Under the pieces are notes generated by a model that worked only from the letters and a program-made list of their open reading frames with translations, did not search any database and had not been told where the DNA came from. DNA of 64,000 nucleotides from an uncultured Cyclobacteriaceae bacterium (lineage in GTDB: Bacteria; Bacteroidota; Bacteroidia; Cytophagales; Cyclobacteriaceae). Each line of letters starts with the position of its first letter. The stretch's first letter is position 1. Below, in pieces: positions 1 through 9,236 of the stretch. The stretch covers positions 31,798-95,797 of the forward strand of contig CAJQKV010000011.1 in NCBI GenBank assembly GCA_905479015.1. Reading direction: 5' to 3'. The position numbers and the translations under genes are program-made.

Positions 1-148
<148 letters not shown>

Positions 149-159
149 AATTCCGTCCA

Positions 160-167
160 CAAATATA
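160..167 (-). promoter_or_regulatory. Bacteroidota -7 box (TATATTTG) for trxB
   Basis: TATATTTG on the minus strand matches the Bacteroidota -7 consensus TAnnTTTG exactly, about 50 bases before the trxB ATG. No clear TTG is found 19-21 bases further upstream, so the -33 part is weak. Confidence 0.4.
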
Positions 168-282
168 AGATAGGGAATACTCCTACCCCTTATTTTTTAA
201 TACATTTCGTAAAATTTCAGTGAAGAAATCAAAGGATGACTTAATAATAAATACTTAACTTAAGAAAGAAATTTGGAATCAA

Positions 283-2016
283 TTAATTAAACTTCTGTGC
301 TTCAATATAGGCCTTGACCCTCAACTCCATGATAGATAAGGTGACCGTGCCTTGTGCTAAAATGACTTCATGAAAGTCACGAATATCAAACTTAGATCCA
401 AGTGCTTCTTCTGCTTTTTCACGTAATTCTCGAATTTTTAGTTCGCCTATCTTGTAAGATAAAGCCTGACCTGGCCACGAGATATATCGATCCGTTTCAG
501 TATTGATCTCATGCAGCGACAGCGCGGTATTCACCGACATAAAATGAACTACTTGATCTCTGGTCCACCCTTTGGCGTGAATACCCGTATCTACCACTAA
601 TCTGCAGGCCCGCCACATTTCGTACGTTAACTTCCCGAACTGCTCATACAATGTGGTATACATACCCATCTCTTCGGCTAGAAACTCACTGTATAAGCCC
701 CAACCCTCTCCATAAGCTGAAAGATATAAATCACGCCTAAATTGGGGTATACTTTCTCCTAACTCAGCATTTAAGCTCCCTTGCAAATGGTGTCCAGGAA
801 CGGCTTCGTGCACGGTAAGCGCAGGAAGCGTATAGAGTGTTCTACTAGGTAAATTATAAGTATTGACCCAATAGTATCCCGGTTCCGTACTCTGGGCATC
901 AGTGCCTACGTACCTTCCCCCAGTATATTTTGGAGCAATGGCATCAGGGACAGGTGCTACACCGTATGGTTTGCGTGGCAACGTCTTAAAAAAGCGAGGC
1001 AATTGAGCATCCACTCGTTTGGCCATGTCACGAGCAATCATCAATAATTCCTTGGGCGTGGTAGCATAAAACTGCTTATCCGTTCTCAGAAAAGTCAAAA
1101 AGTCTTCAAAACTGCCTTTAAATTCTAAACCTTCGATAACCTGTTCCATCTGAGTCCTGATTCTACTGACCTCACTCAGTCCTATTTGATGAATACTCTC
1201 TGCAGTATACTCGGTACTCGTGGTATAAAAATCAATCCGATTCTGATAATATTCACGGCCATTTGGCGTTTCCGAAACTCCAAGTGTTGTTCTGGTATTG
1301 GGTAAATAAACCGACTCAAAAAAATCTTTAATCCTTATAAATTGTGGAATCACCTGGGTCTCAATCGCTAATTTTGCAGCAACTAAAACTGAATCTTTTT
1401 GGTTTTCAGTTAACCCTTTGGGTAGCTTTTTGAAGGGCTCATAATAATAACTCTGATCATATGATGAGACGATATGATCCTCATAAGTAGATTCATATCC
1501 CCTAAAAATGACCAAAGGCTGCGAAACTCCTTTTTCCAGACCTACTCGTAAATTGATGAAATGCTGGTCTACAAATTCTGGTAGGGCATTCAATTTATTT
1601 AAATAAGATTTCACTTGTGCGAAATCATTTAAAGGTTTTACCTGATATGTAAGATTACTGTGAAATCCGGCATCAGATAGGATGGGATTTAAATACCGCC
1701 CATAGCTGTAAAAATCTATTTTTTCTTGTAAGACAAAATTCAATAAAGTCACTGAAATTAAATCGATTTCATTCAATCCCGTAGTATCTAACTGGGATAG
1801 TTCCAAAATTAAACTGTCCGCGAAGATGGCTTCTTTATGATAGTATTCCTTGGTATATAGTCCCAATGGATAACGTAAACGATCAAACCCCTGATGCTCC
1901 TCGAAAGATGTTATCAGTACATTTAATTCTGTTGTGTCGGGATTGACTTTTGTATGATTACAACCCAGCATCATTATGAGCAAGGTCCAAAAAATACAAT
2001 TCCATTTATTTTTCAT
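283..2016 (-). CDS. DUF885 family metallopeptidase-like lipoprotein
   Basis: This 577-residue protein starts with a short hydrophobic signal ending in a lipobox (MMLGC), so it is probably a membrane-anchored lipoprotein outside the cytoplasm. Around residue 403 it has HEAVPGHHLQ, the HExxxGHHxQ motif of the DUF885 family, whose members are predicted zinc-dependent peptidases. Full length for the family, with no break. The peptide substrate is unknown. It stands alone: trxB upstream is in the same orientation but separated by about 170 bases, and the next gene is divergent. The ATG at 2016 is directly followed by the signal sequence, which supports the start. Confidence 0.85.
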   Translation of the reverse strand: MKNKWNCIFWTLLIMMLGCNHTKVNPDTTELNVLITSFEEHQGFDRLRYPLGLYTKEYYHKEAIFADSLILELSQLDTTGLNEIDLISVTLLNFVLQEKIDFYSYGRYLNPILSDAGFHSNLTYQVKPLNDFAQVKSYLNKLNALPEFVDQHFINLRVGLEKGVSQPLVIFRGYESTYEDHIVSSYDQSYYYEPFKKLPKGLTENQKDSVLVAAKLAIETQVIPQFIRIKDFFESVYLPNTRTTLGVSETPNGREYYQNRIDFYTTSTEYTAESIHQIGLSEVSRIRTQMEQVIEGLEFKGSFEDFLTFLRTDKQFYATTPKELLMIARDMAKRVDAQLPRFFKTLPRKPYGVAPVPDAIAPKYTGGRYVGTDAQSTEPGYYWVNTYNLPSRTLYTLPALTVHEAVPGHHLQGSLNAELGESIPQFRRDLYLSAYGEGWGLYSEFLAEEMGMYTTLYEQFGKLTYEMWRACRLVVDTGIHAKGWTRDQVVHFMSVNTALSLHEINTETDRYISWPGQALSYKIGELKIRELREKAEEALGSKFDIRDFHEVILAQGTVTLSIMELRVKAYIEAQKFN

Positions 2017-2539
2017 GCGAGTAGTTTTTAATCAAAACTCAATATCATATGATTCTATGTACTTTAAGTTAATCAATAGGTTTGATTTAAAAGACAATTG
2101 AAGCACTTTTCTGTAGTTGCTCAGAGATAAATTTTCTTTCACAAAACTGGTAATAGCTAAAATTTCACTTCGGCTATATCCGTTAATTAAACTTCAATAA
2201 ACCATTTTAAAATTGACAGATAACCTAATTTTTAGTGATCTTTTCAAAATATTAATTTGTGTCGCGGTGACCACTGGTATAATCTTAAAGGAAAAGATCT
2301 ATTTTTTCTTTAGTTTGACGACTCATAAATTAAGTATCTTAATATGCCCTTTTTTTGAGATGAATAAGGAGCTAATGCAGGATCCCTCCACGAATCAGGA
2401 CATTTTAATAACAATACATGACCCTTTATTAAAAAGGATAATCAACCAGATTAGCCTCTTATAGGAATCAGAATTGCGTAGATCATCATCAAATTGAAAG
2501 ACGCGTCATTTCAAAAATATAAATTATAAAAAAAGCGAT
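2017..2539. other. Intergenic region between divergent genes, nothing firm
   Basis: This is the divergent promoter region of the DUF885 gene and the TIM-barrel gene. It is AT-rich. No exact TAnnTTTG box was found on either strand. An 83-codon frame from a TTG at 2213 was considered and rejected. Confidence 0.4.
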
Positions 2540-3589
2540 ATGAAACAAACTAAATTTATAAAATCTCGAAGAGAATTCATTGGAACTTCCGCAATCTTAG
2601 CTTCTGGACTGGTTGCTTGTGGAACTCCCTCATTGACTAATTCTGAAGCTATTTTCTCCAATTCAAAGCCCAATTCACTAATAAATGGAGTCCAAATTGG
2701 TTGTCAAACGTATTCATTTAGGAGCATGCAAGATCAAAGTGCTGAAGCAACTTTACAATACGTGTTAGATGCTGGCATCAATGCAATAGAATTAATGGGA
2801 GCCCCCGCTGAAACCTTCGCTGGAGCACCCATAAATCCCATTAACTTTAGAGATTTTTATAGCCTGAGAAGAAAAAAAAGAAACGAATTCCCCCTTAATG
2901 CTGAAGAAGAGCAGCAACTGACTGAAATGGAGATTCAGCGCAAAAATTTTGATCAAGAAATGGCCACATGGCGTACCTCTGTGTCCATGGATAAATTCAT
3001 AGAATTGAAAAAAATGTATCTCGACGCAGGTGTGCAAATTTATGCCTTCAAACCACAAGTATTTGATAAAAAAAAATCTTTGGAAGAAATCGATTATGGG
3101 TTTAGAGTAGGAAAAGCATTGGGAGTTAGTCATGTTACTCTTGAGCATCCAGAAGATGATGAACACACCCAATTATTGGGTGAAATGGCTTTGAAACATA
3201 AAATTTATGTCGCCTATCACGGACATGAACAACAAACGCCTATTTTGTGGGATACGGCTCTGGAACAATCGGAATATAATGCTATGAATATTGACATAGG
3301 ACATTATGTTGCAGCAGGAAATCCTTTGCCTTTAAAAATTATAAAAGAAAAAAACAAAAACATTCAAAGTATGCATCTTAAAGACAGAACGTCACCTGAA
3401 AACGGACGTAAAAATCTTGCTTTTGGAAAAGGTGACACTCCAATAAGAGATATTCTTCTTTTGACACGTGATAATCAATATAAATTTCCGTTGACCGTCG
3501 AGTTAGAATATGAAATTCCTGAAGGATCTGATGCTGTCAAAGAAGTGAAGAAATGTGTAGCTTATTGCCGACAAATATTAGAATCTTAA
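2540..3589 (+). CDS. Exported sugar phosphate isomerase/epimerase-like TIM barrel
   Basis: A 349-residue member of the xylose isomerase-like TIM barrel family. The N-terminus SRREFIGTSAILASGLVAC combines a Tat-like RR motif with a lipobox cysteine, so the protein is probably exported folded and lipid-anchored. Metal-ligand positions of the fold are visible in order: E in LEHPEDD, H in YHGHEQ, D in NIDIGHY, H in MHLKDR and E in VELEYE. The actual sugar is not known. It lies 53 bases ahead of a PQQ-type sugar dehydrogenase in the same orientation, so the two probably act together on an extracytoplasmic sugar. The start is an ATG directly at the signal sequence. Confidence 0.8.
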   Translation: MKQTKFIKSRREFIGTSAILASGLVACGTPSLTNSEAIFSNSKPNSLINGVQIGCQTYSFRSMQDQSAEATLQYVLDAGINAIELMGAPAETFAGAPINPINFRDFYSLRRKKRNEFPLNAEEEQQLTEMEIQRKNFDQEMATWRTSVSMDKFIELKKMYLDAGVQIYAFKPQVFDKKKSLEEIDYGFRVGKALGVSHVTLEHPEDDEHTQLLGEMALKHKIYVAYHGHEQQTPILWDTALEQSEYNAMNIDIGHYVAAGNPLPLKIIKEKNKNIQSMHLKDRTSPENGRKNLAFGKGDTPIRDILLLTRDNQYKFPLTVELEYEIPEGSDAVKEVKKCVAYCRQILES

Positions 3590-3642
3590 GAAGTCTCATC
3601 ATCCTAAAACATATTCATTAGATTCACAATCAAACATCAAAA

Positions 3643-6456
3643 ATGCAAAACCTTATTTTTTATTCTAAACTTTTATTCTTCTTATTAGTGACTGCTTGTG
3701 GTTCCAATAATTTAAGGGAAGATAATGCGAAACCCGCAGCCAACCGTTTCACCAAAGTAGTCTTAACCCAAGGCATGGACGAGCCCATGACCATGGACTT
3801 TTTACCTGATAATCAAATCATCATTATTGAAAGGAAAGGCGGCGTCAAAATCTTTGATGAAAAAAATCAAACTATGACCGTCATAGCCACGCTTCCCGTC
3901 AATAGGAAATATATAAATAAAGCAGGAAGAGTACGAGAAGCAGAAGAAGGGTTAATGGGCGTCGTGGTGGATCCTGATTTTATTAAAAATAATTGGATTT
4001 ATTTTTATTATGCAGACTCCGATGAACCCAAGCATGTTTTAGCTAGATATACATTAAAAAATAATGCACTTCTAGCAGCATCTAAGAAAATTGTCATTGA
4101 GGTTCCCACACAAAGAGAGGAATGTTGTCATACTGGCGGTGGTATGCAATTCGATAAAGAAGGAAACCTATACTTGAGTATTGGTAATAATACGGTTAAT
4201 CCAAGATCAGGTGCCTCTAATTTAGATGAGCGACCCGGGCATAAAAACGAAGATGATCAAAGGGGACCTGCCAATTCGAACGATTTGCGGGGGAAAATCA
4301 TAAAAATTTACCCCGAAGATGACGGTAGTTATTCCATTCCAAAAGGGAATCTTTTTCCAATAGGAATGAAAAACACACGTCCTGAAATATTCACTATGGG
4401 CCATAGAAATCCTTGGAGGATATCTATTGATAGTAAAACAGGCTATTTGTATTGGGGGGAAGTTGGACCCGATGCGAACAAAGATTCTATTTGGGGCCCC
4501 AAAGGTTATGATGAATTTAATCAAGCCAAAGGCCCTGGTTTTTTTGGTTGGCCTTATTTTATTGGTAACAATCAACCCTATAATCACTTGGTAGATTTTG
4601 AGGGGAAAAAAAGAATATACGGCGCCGCATTTGATCCGACTCACCCTGTCAATAACAGCATCAATAATACAGGAATCAAAGAATTACCTTTGCCCGTACC
4701 GGCGTTAATTTACTATCCTTATGGTCCCTCCGATAAATTTCCATTGGTAGGAAGTGCTGGTCGAAGCGCCACGGGAGGACCCGTTTATAGACAAACAGAT
4801 TTTGAAAATGCCCCACGCCCTTTCCCCAGCTATTATGAGGGCAAATGGTTCATTATTGATTTCATGCGTGATTGGATCATGTCAGTGAGTTTGGATGAGA
4901 ATGGGACGTATCAAGAGATGGAAAGATTTCTTCCCGAAGAGAATTTCAGTGCGGGGATTGACATGGATTTCGGCCCCTCAGGAGATTTATATATTTTAGA
5001 GTACGGAGATTCTTGGTTTAAAAAGAATCTTAATTCTAAACTAATCAAAATAGAGTACCAGGGAGGGAATCGAAAACCACGGGTTCAAGCCTCGGCCAAT
5101 AAGCTTTCAGGAGCCATTCCATTCACTTCTCAATTTACCTCCCAAGGAACCTTTGATTTTGATGATTATGACCTAAATCATTTAACCTACCAATGGGAAA
5201 TAACTAATGATGACGGTGCCGTACAATATTTCAAAAATGCACATCCGTCTGTTCGCTTTGATAAAGAAGGTATTTATCAAGTTTCACTGACCGTTACGGA
5301 TTCATACAATAAAAGTAATACAGCCTCATTTGAAATAGTGGCAGGTAACGAACCCCCAAAAGTCACTATTGACCTCATGGGATCCAATCGAAGCTTTTAT
5401 TTTGGGAACAAACCATTGAACTATTTGATCGAGATAACAGATCATGAAGACGGGATAATTACTGATCATTCTCAAGCAGCCATCACCTTTGATTATGTTC
5501 CTGCGGGTTTTGACCCAATCGAAGTGGTTTCAAGTCAGCGAGGTAGCGAATTATTGGCTAAAGATGCTATTTCAAAAAATCTCATTGAATCCAACGACTG
5601 TTATTCTTGCCATCAATTTAAGGTGAAATCAATTGGTCCTAGCTTTACTGAGGTCGCTCAAAAGTATCAAAAAACAGATGAGTACAGAACGCAATTAATC
5701 AATAGCATCATCAATGGACAAAGTGGAATTTGGGGTGAACATGCCATGGCTGCACATCCCCAATTGAGCAAAGCAAATGCGGGAAGAATGGTTGACTATA
5801 TTCTTACCTCTTTAGATGATAAACCCACCCTAGAATCGTTACCCATCAAGGGGACCCTTCAACCCATACTCCCTGAAGAAGATGATGAAGGTGTTTTCCT
5901 TTTGAGAGCAGCGTATCAGGACAAAGGAGCAAACGAATTAAAATCTCTTTTTGATGATGCCATCATCACATTGAGTAGCCCTATCCTTTTTCCACCATTT
6001 GATAATGAAAATGAGAATACCCGATACTTGACTACACCCCGCTCAAATTTTTATGTACTAGGAAAAAGAGCTCATATTGGTTTAAAGAATATTGACCTCT
6101 CAGGAATCAAACAAGTCAAGATTTTTGTGCAAACGCCTTCCAGAGTAGCCGCACATGGAGGCAGGGTAGAAATGAGGCTAGATGATCCTGATGGAAAAAT
6201 AATAGCTATGAGTAATCAGATTGAACAAAGAGATGTGCCTAGAGAAGGATGGGGCCAAAACAATGCGCAGAGATCACGTGAAGAAAAAATAATTGCTCGG
6301 AGAAAAAATAAACAGGTGCTCTCTTTAAATTTTGAAGGTATCCATTCAACCCATGATATTTATTTTGTATTTAAAAATTCAAATAGCAAAAATGACGAGA
6401 TCATGATGTCTATTAATGAAATGGAGTTCTACGAAGATGTAAAGCCGGTAAACTAA
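3643..6456 (+). CDS. PQQ-type sugar dehydrogenase with PKD, cytochrome c and carbohydrate-binding domains
   Basis: A 937-residue lipoprotein (signal ending VTACGS). Domains in order: a six-bladed glucose/sorbosone dehydrogenase propeller (about 35-470, with VVVDPDF, TGGGMQFDKEGNLYLSIGN and GHRNPWRI); a PKD-like domain (about 476-570, DFDDYDLNHLTYQWEI); a class I cytochrome c (heme site CYSCH at 653-657, likely axial Met702 in AMAAHPQLS); and a C-terminal CBM6-like beta domain (RVEMRLDDPDGKII). The likely role is periplasmic or surface oxidation of a sugar, passing electrons through the built-in heme. Cofactor and substrate are inferred from the family. It probably shares a transcript with the TIM-barrel gene upstream. 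Such fusions are common in Bacteroidota. Confidence 0.85.
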   Translation: MQNLIFYSKLLFFLLVTACGSNNLREDNAKPAANRFTKVVLTQGMDEPMTMDFLPDNQIIIIERKGGVKIFDEKNQTMTVIATLPVNRKYINKAGRVREAEEGLMGVVVDPDFIKNNWIYFYYADSDEPKHVLARYTLKNNALLAASKKIVIEVPTQREECCHTGGGMQFDKEGNLYLSIGNNTVNPRSGASNLDERPGHKNEDDQRGPANSNDLRGKIIKIYPEDDGSYSIPKGNLFPIGMKNTRPEIFTMGHRNPWRISIDSKTGYLYWGEVGPDANKDSIWGPKGYDEFNQAKGPGFFGWPYFIGNNQPYNHLVDFEGKKRIYGAAFDPTHPVNNSINNTGIKELPLPVPALIYYPYGPSDKFPLVGSAGRSATGGPVYRQTDFENAPRPFPSYYEGKWFIIDFMRDWIMSVSLDENGTYQEMERFLPEENFSAGIDMDFGPSGDLYILEYGDSWFKKNLNSKLIKIEYQGGNRKPRVQASANKLSGAIPFTSQFTSQGTFDFDDYDLNHLTYQWEITNDDGAVQYFKNAHPSVRFDKEGIYQVSLTVTDSYNKSNTASFEIVAGNEPPKVTIDLMGSNRSFYFGNKPLNYLIEITDHEDGIITDHSQAAITFDYVPAGFDPIEVVSSQRGSELLAKDAISKNLIESNDCYSCHQFKVKSIGPSFTEVAQKYQKTDEYRTQLINSIINGQSGIWGEHAMAAHPQLSKANAGRMVDYILTSLDDKPTLESLPIKGTLQPILPEEDDEGVFLLRAAYQDKGANELKSLFDDAIITLSSPILFPPFDNENENTRYLTTPRSNFYVLGKRAHIGLKNIDLSGIKQVKIFVQTPSRVAAHGGRVEMRLDDPDGKIIAMSNQIEQRDVPREGWGQNNAQRSREEKIIARRKNKQVLSLNFEGIHSTHDIYFVFKNSNSKNDEIMMSINEMEFYEDVKPVN

Positions 6457-6467
6457 AACATATTATT

Positions 6468-6481
6468 GCTCTTTAAAGAGC
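6468..6481. repeat. 14-bp perfect palindrome after the dehydrogenase gene
   Basis: GCTCTTTAAAGAGC is a perfect palindrome 11 bases after the dehydrogenase stop codon. No T run follows it, so it is not a clear terminator. Its role is unknown. Confidence 0.3.
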
Positions 6482-6634
6482 TCTTACTACTAAAGAAGCA
6501 TCATAATAAGGTCAGACATCCAATGATGATTCCATGGATTTTAATAAAAAATTAAGCAAGTAAACTGTATTTGTTCAGTGAGCTGCTGACTGATACATGA
6601 ATAAAGAAATGACATCCAATAGGATCTATTAACC

Positions 6635-6666
6635 AAAAAAGGTCGAAATAAATTTCGACCTTTTTT
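6635..6666. terminator. Bidirectional terminator between convergent genes
   Basis: AAAAAAGGTCGAAA and its exact complement TTTCGACCTTTTTT flank a four-base loop. With A and T runs at both ends the hairpin works as an intrinsic terminator on either strand. It lies between the dehydrogenase gene (plus) and pnp (minus), which converge here. Confidence 0.9.
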
Positions 6667-6702
6667 GAATTTTAAATAATGCCTAAGGAATTTGCCCATT
6701 TA

Positions 6703-8820
6703 TTATTCAGGCTTAGGTAATAAAACTTTTCTTGACAATCGATATTTACCCGTCTTTTTGTCAATCTCTATAAGCTTTACCTTCACCTCTTCTCCTACTT
6801 CCATTACCCCTTCCATCTTCTCTAATCTTTCCCATTTCACTTCAGAAATATGAAGTAAACCATCCTTGCCTGGCATGAATTCAATAAAAGCACCAAATGG
6901 CATGATCGATTTAACTTTACCCTCATATACTTCACCCTCTTCAGGCATAGCCACAATTCCTTTGACCCAATTGGCCGCCTTATCTAACACATCTTTATTG
7001 ACTGCAAAAATATTCACCAATCCTCCTTTGGGCGTTTCCTCGATAACCACCGTAGCACCGGTCTCACGCTGAATTTCTTGGACTACTTTACCTCCAGGCC
7101 CGATCACGGCACCAATCATATCTCTATCAATGACAATAGAAATCAATCTTGGGGCATTTGGCTTCATTTCAGCCCTTGGCACTTCAATAGTATCTGTAAT
7201 CTTATCCAAAATATGCAGCCTTCCTTTCTTAGCTTGCTCCATGGCTTCTTCAAGAATATCATACGACAAACCATCCACTTTAATGTCCATCTGACAAGCA
7301 GTGATTCCATCTCGCGTACCGGTAACCTTAAAGTCCATATCCCCTAAGTGATCTTCATCACCTAAAATATCCGAAAGTACCGAATAACGAGAACCGTCTT
7401 TTTCAGAAATCATTCCCATGGCAATGCCTGATACGGGTTTGGTTATCTGAATTCCAGCGTCCATCAAAGCCAGTGTACCTGCGCAAACAGTAGCCATGGA
7501 TGAAGAACCATTAGATTCTAGTATGTCTGAAACAATTCTTATGGTGTAAGGGCTTTCTGGAGGAAGTACGGGCTTTAAAGCTCTCATAGCTAAATTTCCA
7601 TGTCCTACCTCTCTTCTTCCCGGACCTCTATTGGGTCTTACTTCTCCAGTAGAAAATCCTGGAAAGTTGTAGTGGAGTATGAATTTGTTATAACCGGAAT
7701 GCATGGCACCATCAATCATTTGCTCATCTACTTTAGATCCTAAAGTGACGGAGGTCAATGATTGTGTTTCGCCTCTCGTAAAAACTGCAGATCCATGTGC
7801 ACCTGGTAAGTAATCTATTTCACTCCAAATAGGTCGAATTTCATCTAATTGCCTACCATCTAATCTGACACTTGAATCCATCACACAATTTCTAATTGCA
7901 TCTTTTTGGACATCATGGTAATATTTGCGTATCAAAAAATGATCATACTGATGATCCTCTCCTAATCCATCAACAAATGTATCAATGATGGCACCAAATT
8001 TTTCTTTACGAATTTCTTTGTCGGCAATACCTTCCTTGGCTACTGCATAACATTTGTCATAGCAATCTGCCTTGATCATATCATTTAATGCCAAATCATG
8101 ATTTTCATGATCGTAAGTACGCTTTTCGGTGGCACCGACCTCTTGAGCTAACTCTATCTGGGCAGCACATTGAATTTTGATCGCCTCATGCGCTACTTTA
8201 ATGGCTTCAAGCATTTCAGCTTCCTGAACCTCTTTACACTCACCTTCTACCATCATGATATTGTCAGCCGAACCTGCTACAATTAACTCCATTTTGGCTT
8301 CCGCACTTTGTTCTACAGAAGGGTTTACTACATAAGCACCTGCTACTTGAGCTACCTTGGCTTCTGAAATAGGACCATTAAAAGGGATGTCTGACACGGC
8401 CAATGCAGCAGAAGCTGCTAGGGCAGCATAGGCTATTGGCATGATCTTTGGATCTGCCGAAATAAGACTGATCATCACCTGCGTATCTGCATGGTAATCA
8501 TCAGGGAACAAGGGTCTTAGAGCCCTGTCGACCAGTCTACATATTAGAATTTCATAATCAGAGAGTCTACTTTCTCTTTTAAGAAATCCTCCTGGTATCT
8601 TACCTGCCGCAGCGAATTTCTCTTGATAATCAACCGATAATGGAAGAAAATCAACATTGTCTCCGGCGGTTTTTTTGGATACTACGGTAGCTAGCAACAT
8701 CATGTCACCCACTTTTACGACGGCTGATCCGTCTGCCTGTTTAGCTAATTTACCTGTTTCGATGGTGATAGAAGTACCATCAGGTAATGAAAATGTTTTT
8801 TGCTTGAATGATGGAAGCAT
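6703..8820 (-). CDS. pnp: Polyribonucleotide nucleotidyltransferase
   Basis: PNPase, 705 residues, the usual length. It degrades RNA phosphorolytically from the 3' end and can also add tails. Domains in order: first RNase PH domain (about 1-225, [10 protein letters not shown]), helical linker, second catalytic RNase PH domain (about 300-530, [19 protein letters not shown]), KH domain ([17 protein letters not shown]) and an S1 domain ([15 protein letters not shown]). It follows rpsO with a 62-base gap that holds a terminator-like hairpin; rpsO-pnp is a widely conserved pair. The ATG at 8820 is directly followed by the typical N-terminus. Confidence 0.98.
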   Translation of the reverse strand: MLPSFKQKTFSLPDGTSITIETGKLAKQADGSAVVKVGDMMLLATVVSKKTAGDNVDFLPLSVDYQEKFAAAGKIPGGFLKRESRLSDYEILICRLVDRALRPLFPDDYHADTQVMISLISADPKIMPIAYAALAASAALAVSDIPFNGPISEAKVAQVAGAYVVNPSVEQSAEAKMELIVAGSADNIMMVEGECKEVQEAEMLEAIKVAHEAIKIQCAAQIELAQEVGATEKRTYDHENHDLALNDMIKADCYDKCYAVAKEGIADKEIRKEKFGAIIDTFVDGLGEDHQYDHFLIRKYYHDVQKDAIRNCVMDSSVRLDGRQLDEIRPIWSEIDYLPGAHGSAVFTRGETQSLTSVTLGSKVDEQMIDGAMHSGYNKFILHYNFPGFSTGEVRPNRGPGRREVGHGNLAMRALKPVLPPESPYTIRIVSDILESNGSSSMATVCAGTLALMDAGIQITKPVSGIAMGMISEKDGSRYSVLSDILGDEDHLGDMDFKVTGTRDGITACQMDIKVDGLSYDILEEAMEQAKKGRLHILDKITDTIEVPRAEMKPNAPRLISIVIDRDMIGAVIGPGGKVVQEIQRETGATVVIEETPKGGLVNIFAVNKDVLDKAANWVKGIVAMPEEGEVYEGKVKSIMPFGAFIEFMPGKDGLLHISEVKWERLEKMEGVMEVGEEVKVKLIEIDKKTGKYRLSRKVLLPKPE

Positions 8821-8842
8821 AGTTTTATTAAATCAAAATTTG

Positions 8843-8873
8843 AAAAAAAAGGGAACCTTGAAAAAGCCCCCTT
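8843..8873 (-). terminator. Terminator-like hairpin between rpsO and pnp
   Basis: On the minus strand AAGGG and CCCTT pair around a 15-base loop, and eight T follow. It would let part of the rpsO transcription stop before pnp, as the rpsO terminator does in enterobacteria. The stem is short, so efficiency is uncertain. Confidence 0.5.
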
Positions 8874-8882
8874 AAAATATAA

Positions 8883-9152
8883 TTACTTTCTTAGATTGAG
8901 TTTGGCTATGATAGCACGATATCGCTCAATTTCGTTTTTGTAGAGAAAGTCGAGAAGCCTCCTCCGCTTTCCTACCAATTTCAACAACCCTAAGCGGGTT
9001 GAATGATCTTTTTTATTCACCTTCAAATGATCTGTAAGGTGGTTAATGCGGTAGGTAAATAAAGCAATTTGAGACTCCGATGCGCCAGTGTCTTGCGTTC
9101 CCTTACCATGTGTTTTGAAAAACTCTTGTTTTTTCTCTGCTGTTAAATACAT
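8883..9152 (-). CDS. rpsO: 30S ribosomal protein S15
   Basis: An 89-residue protein of the standard S15 length, with the family signature TGASESQIALFTYRINHLTDHL and the basic GLLKLVGKRRRLLDFL stretch that binds 16S rRNA. It acts in small-subunit assembly. A strong Bacteroidota-type promoter lies 50-80 bases upstream and pnp follows on the same strand. Confidence 0.98.
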   Translation of the reverse strand: MYLTAEKKQEFFKTHGKGTQDTGASESQIALFTYRINHLTDHLKVNKKDHSTRLGLLKLVGKRRRLLDFLYKNEIERYRAIIAKLNLRK

Positions 9153-9200
9153 TTATGTCTTAAAAATTAACTTTATGAATTAATACGTTTCAATAACGCG

Positions 9201-9231
9201 CAAATTTAATCAATACTAAATTTGAATACAA
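9201..9231 (-). promoter_or_regulatory. Promoter of rpsO (TTG-20-TAAATTTG)
   Basis: On the minus strand TTG (9231-9229) is followed after exactly 20 bases by TAAATTTG (9208-9201). This fits both parts of the Bacteroidota -33/-7 consensus. Transcription would start near 9195, about 42 bases before the rpsO ATG. Confidence 0.7.
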
Positions 9232-9236
9232 ACTCT

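Noticed and set aside
2213..2464. An 83-codon open frame on the plus strand in the gap after the DUF885 gene
   Set aside because: It starts with TTG, has no family resemblance, is rich in Ile/Phe/Leu codons typical of AT-rich non-coding sequence, and has no promoter or start signal.
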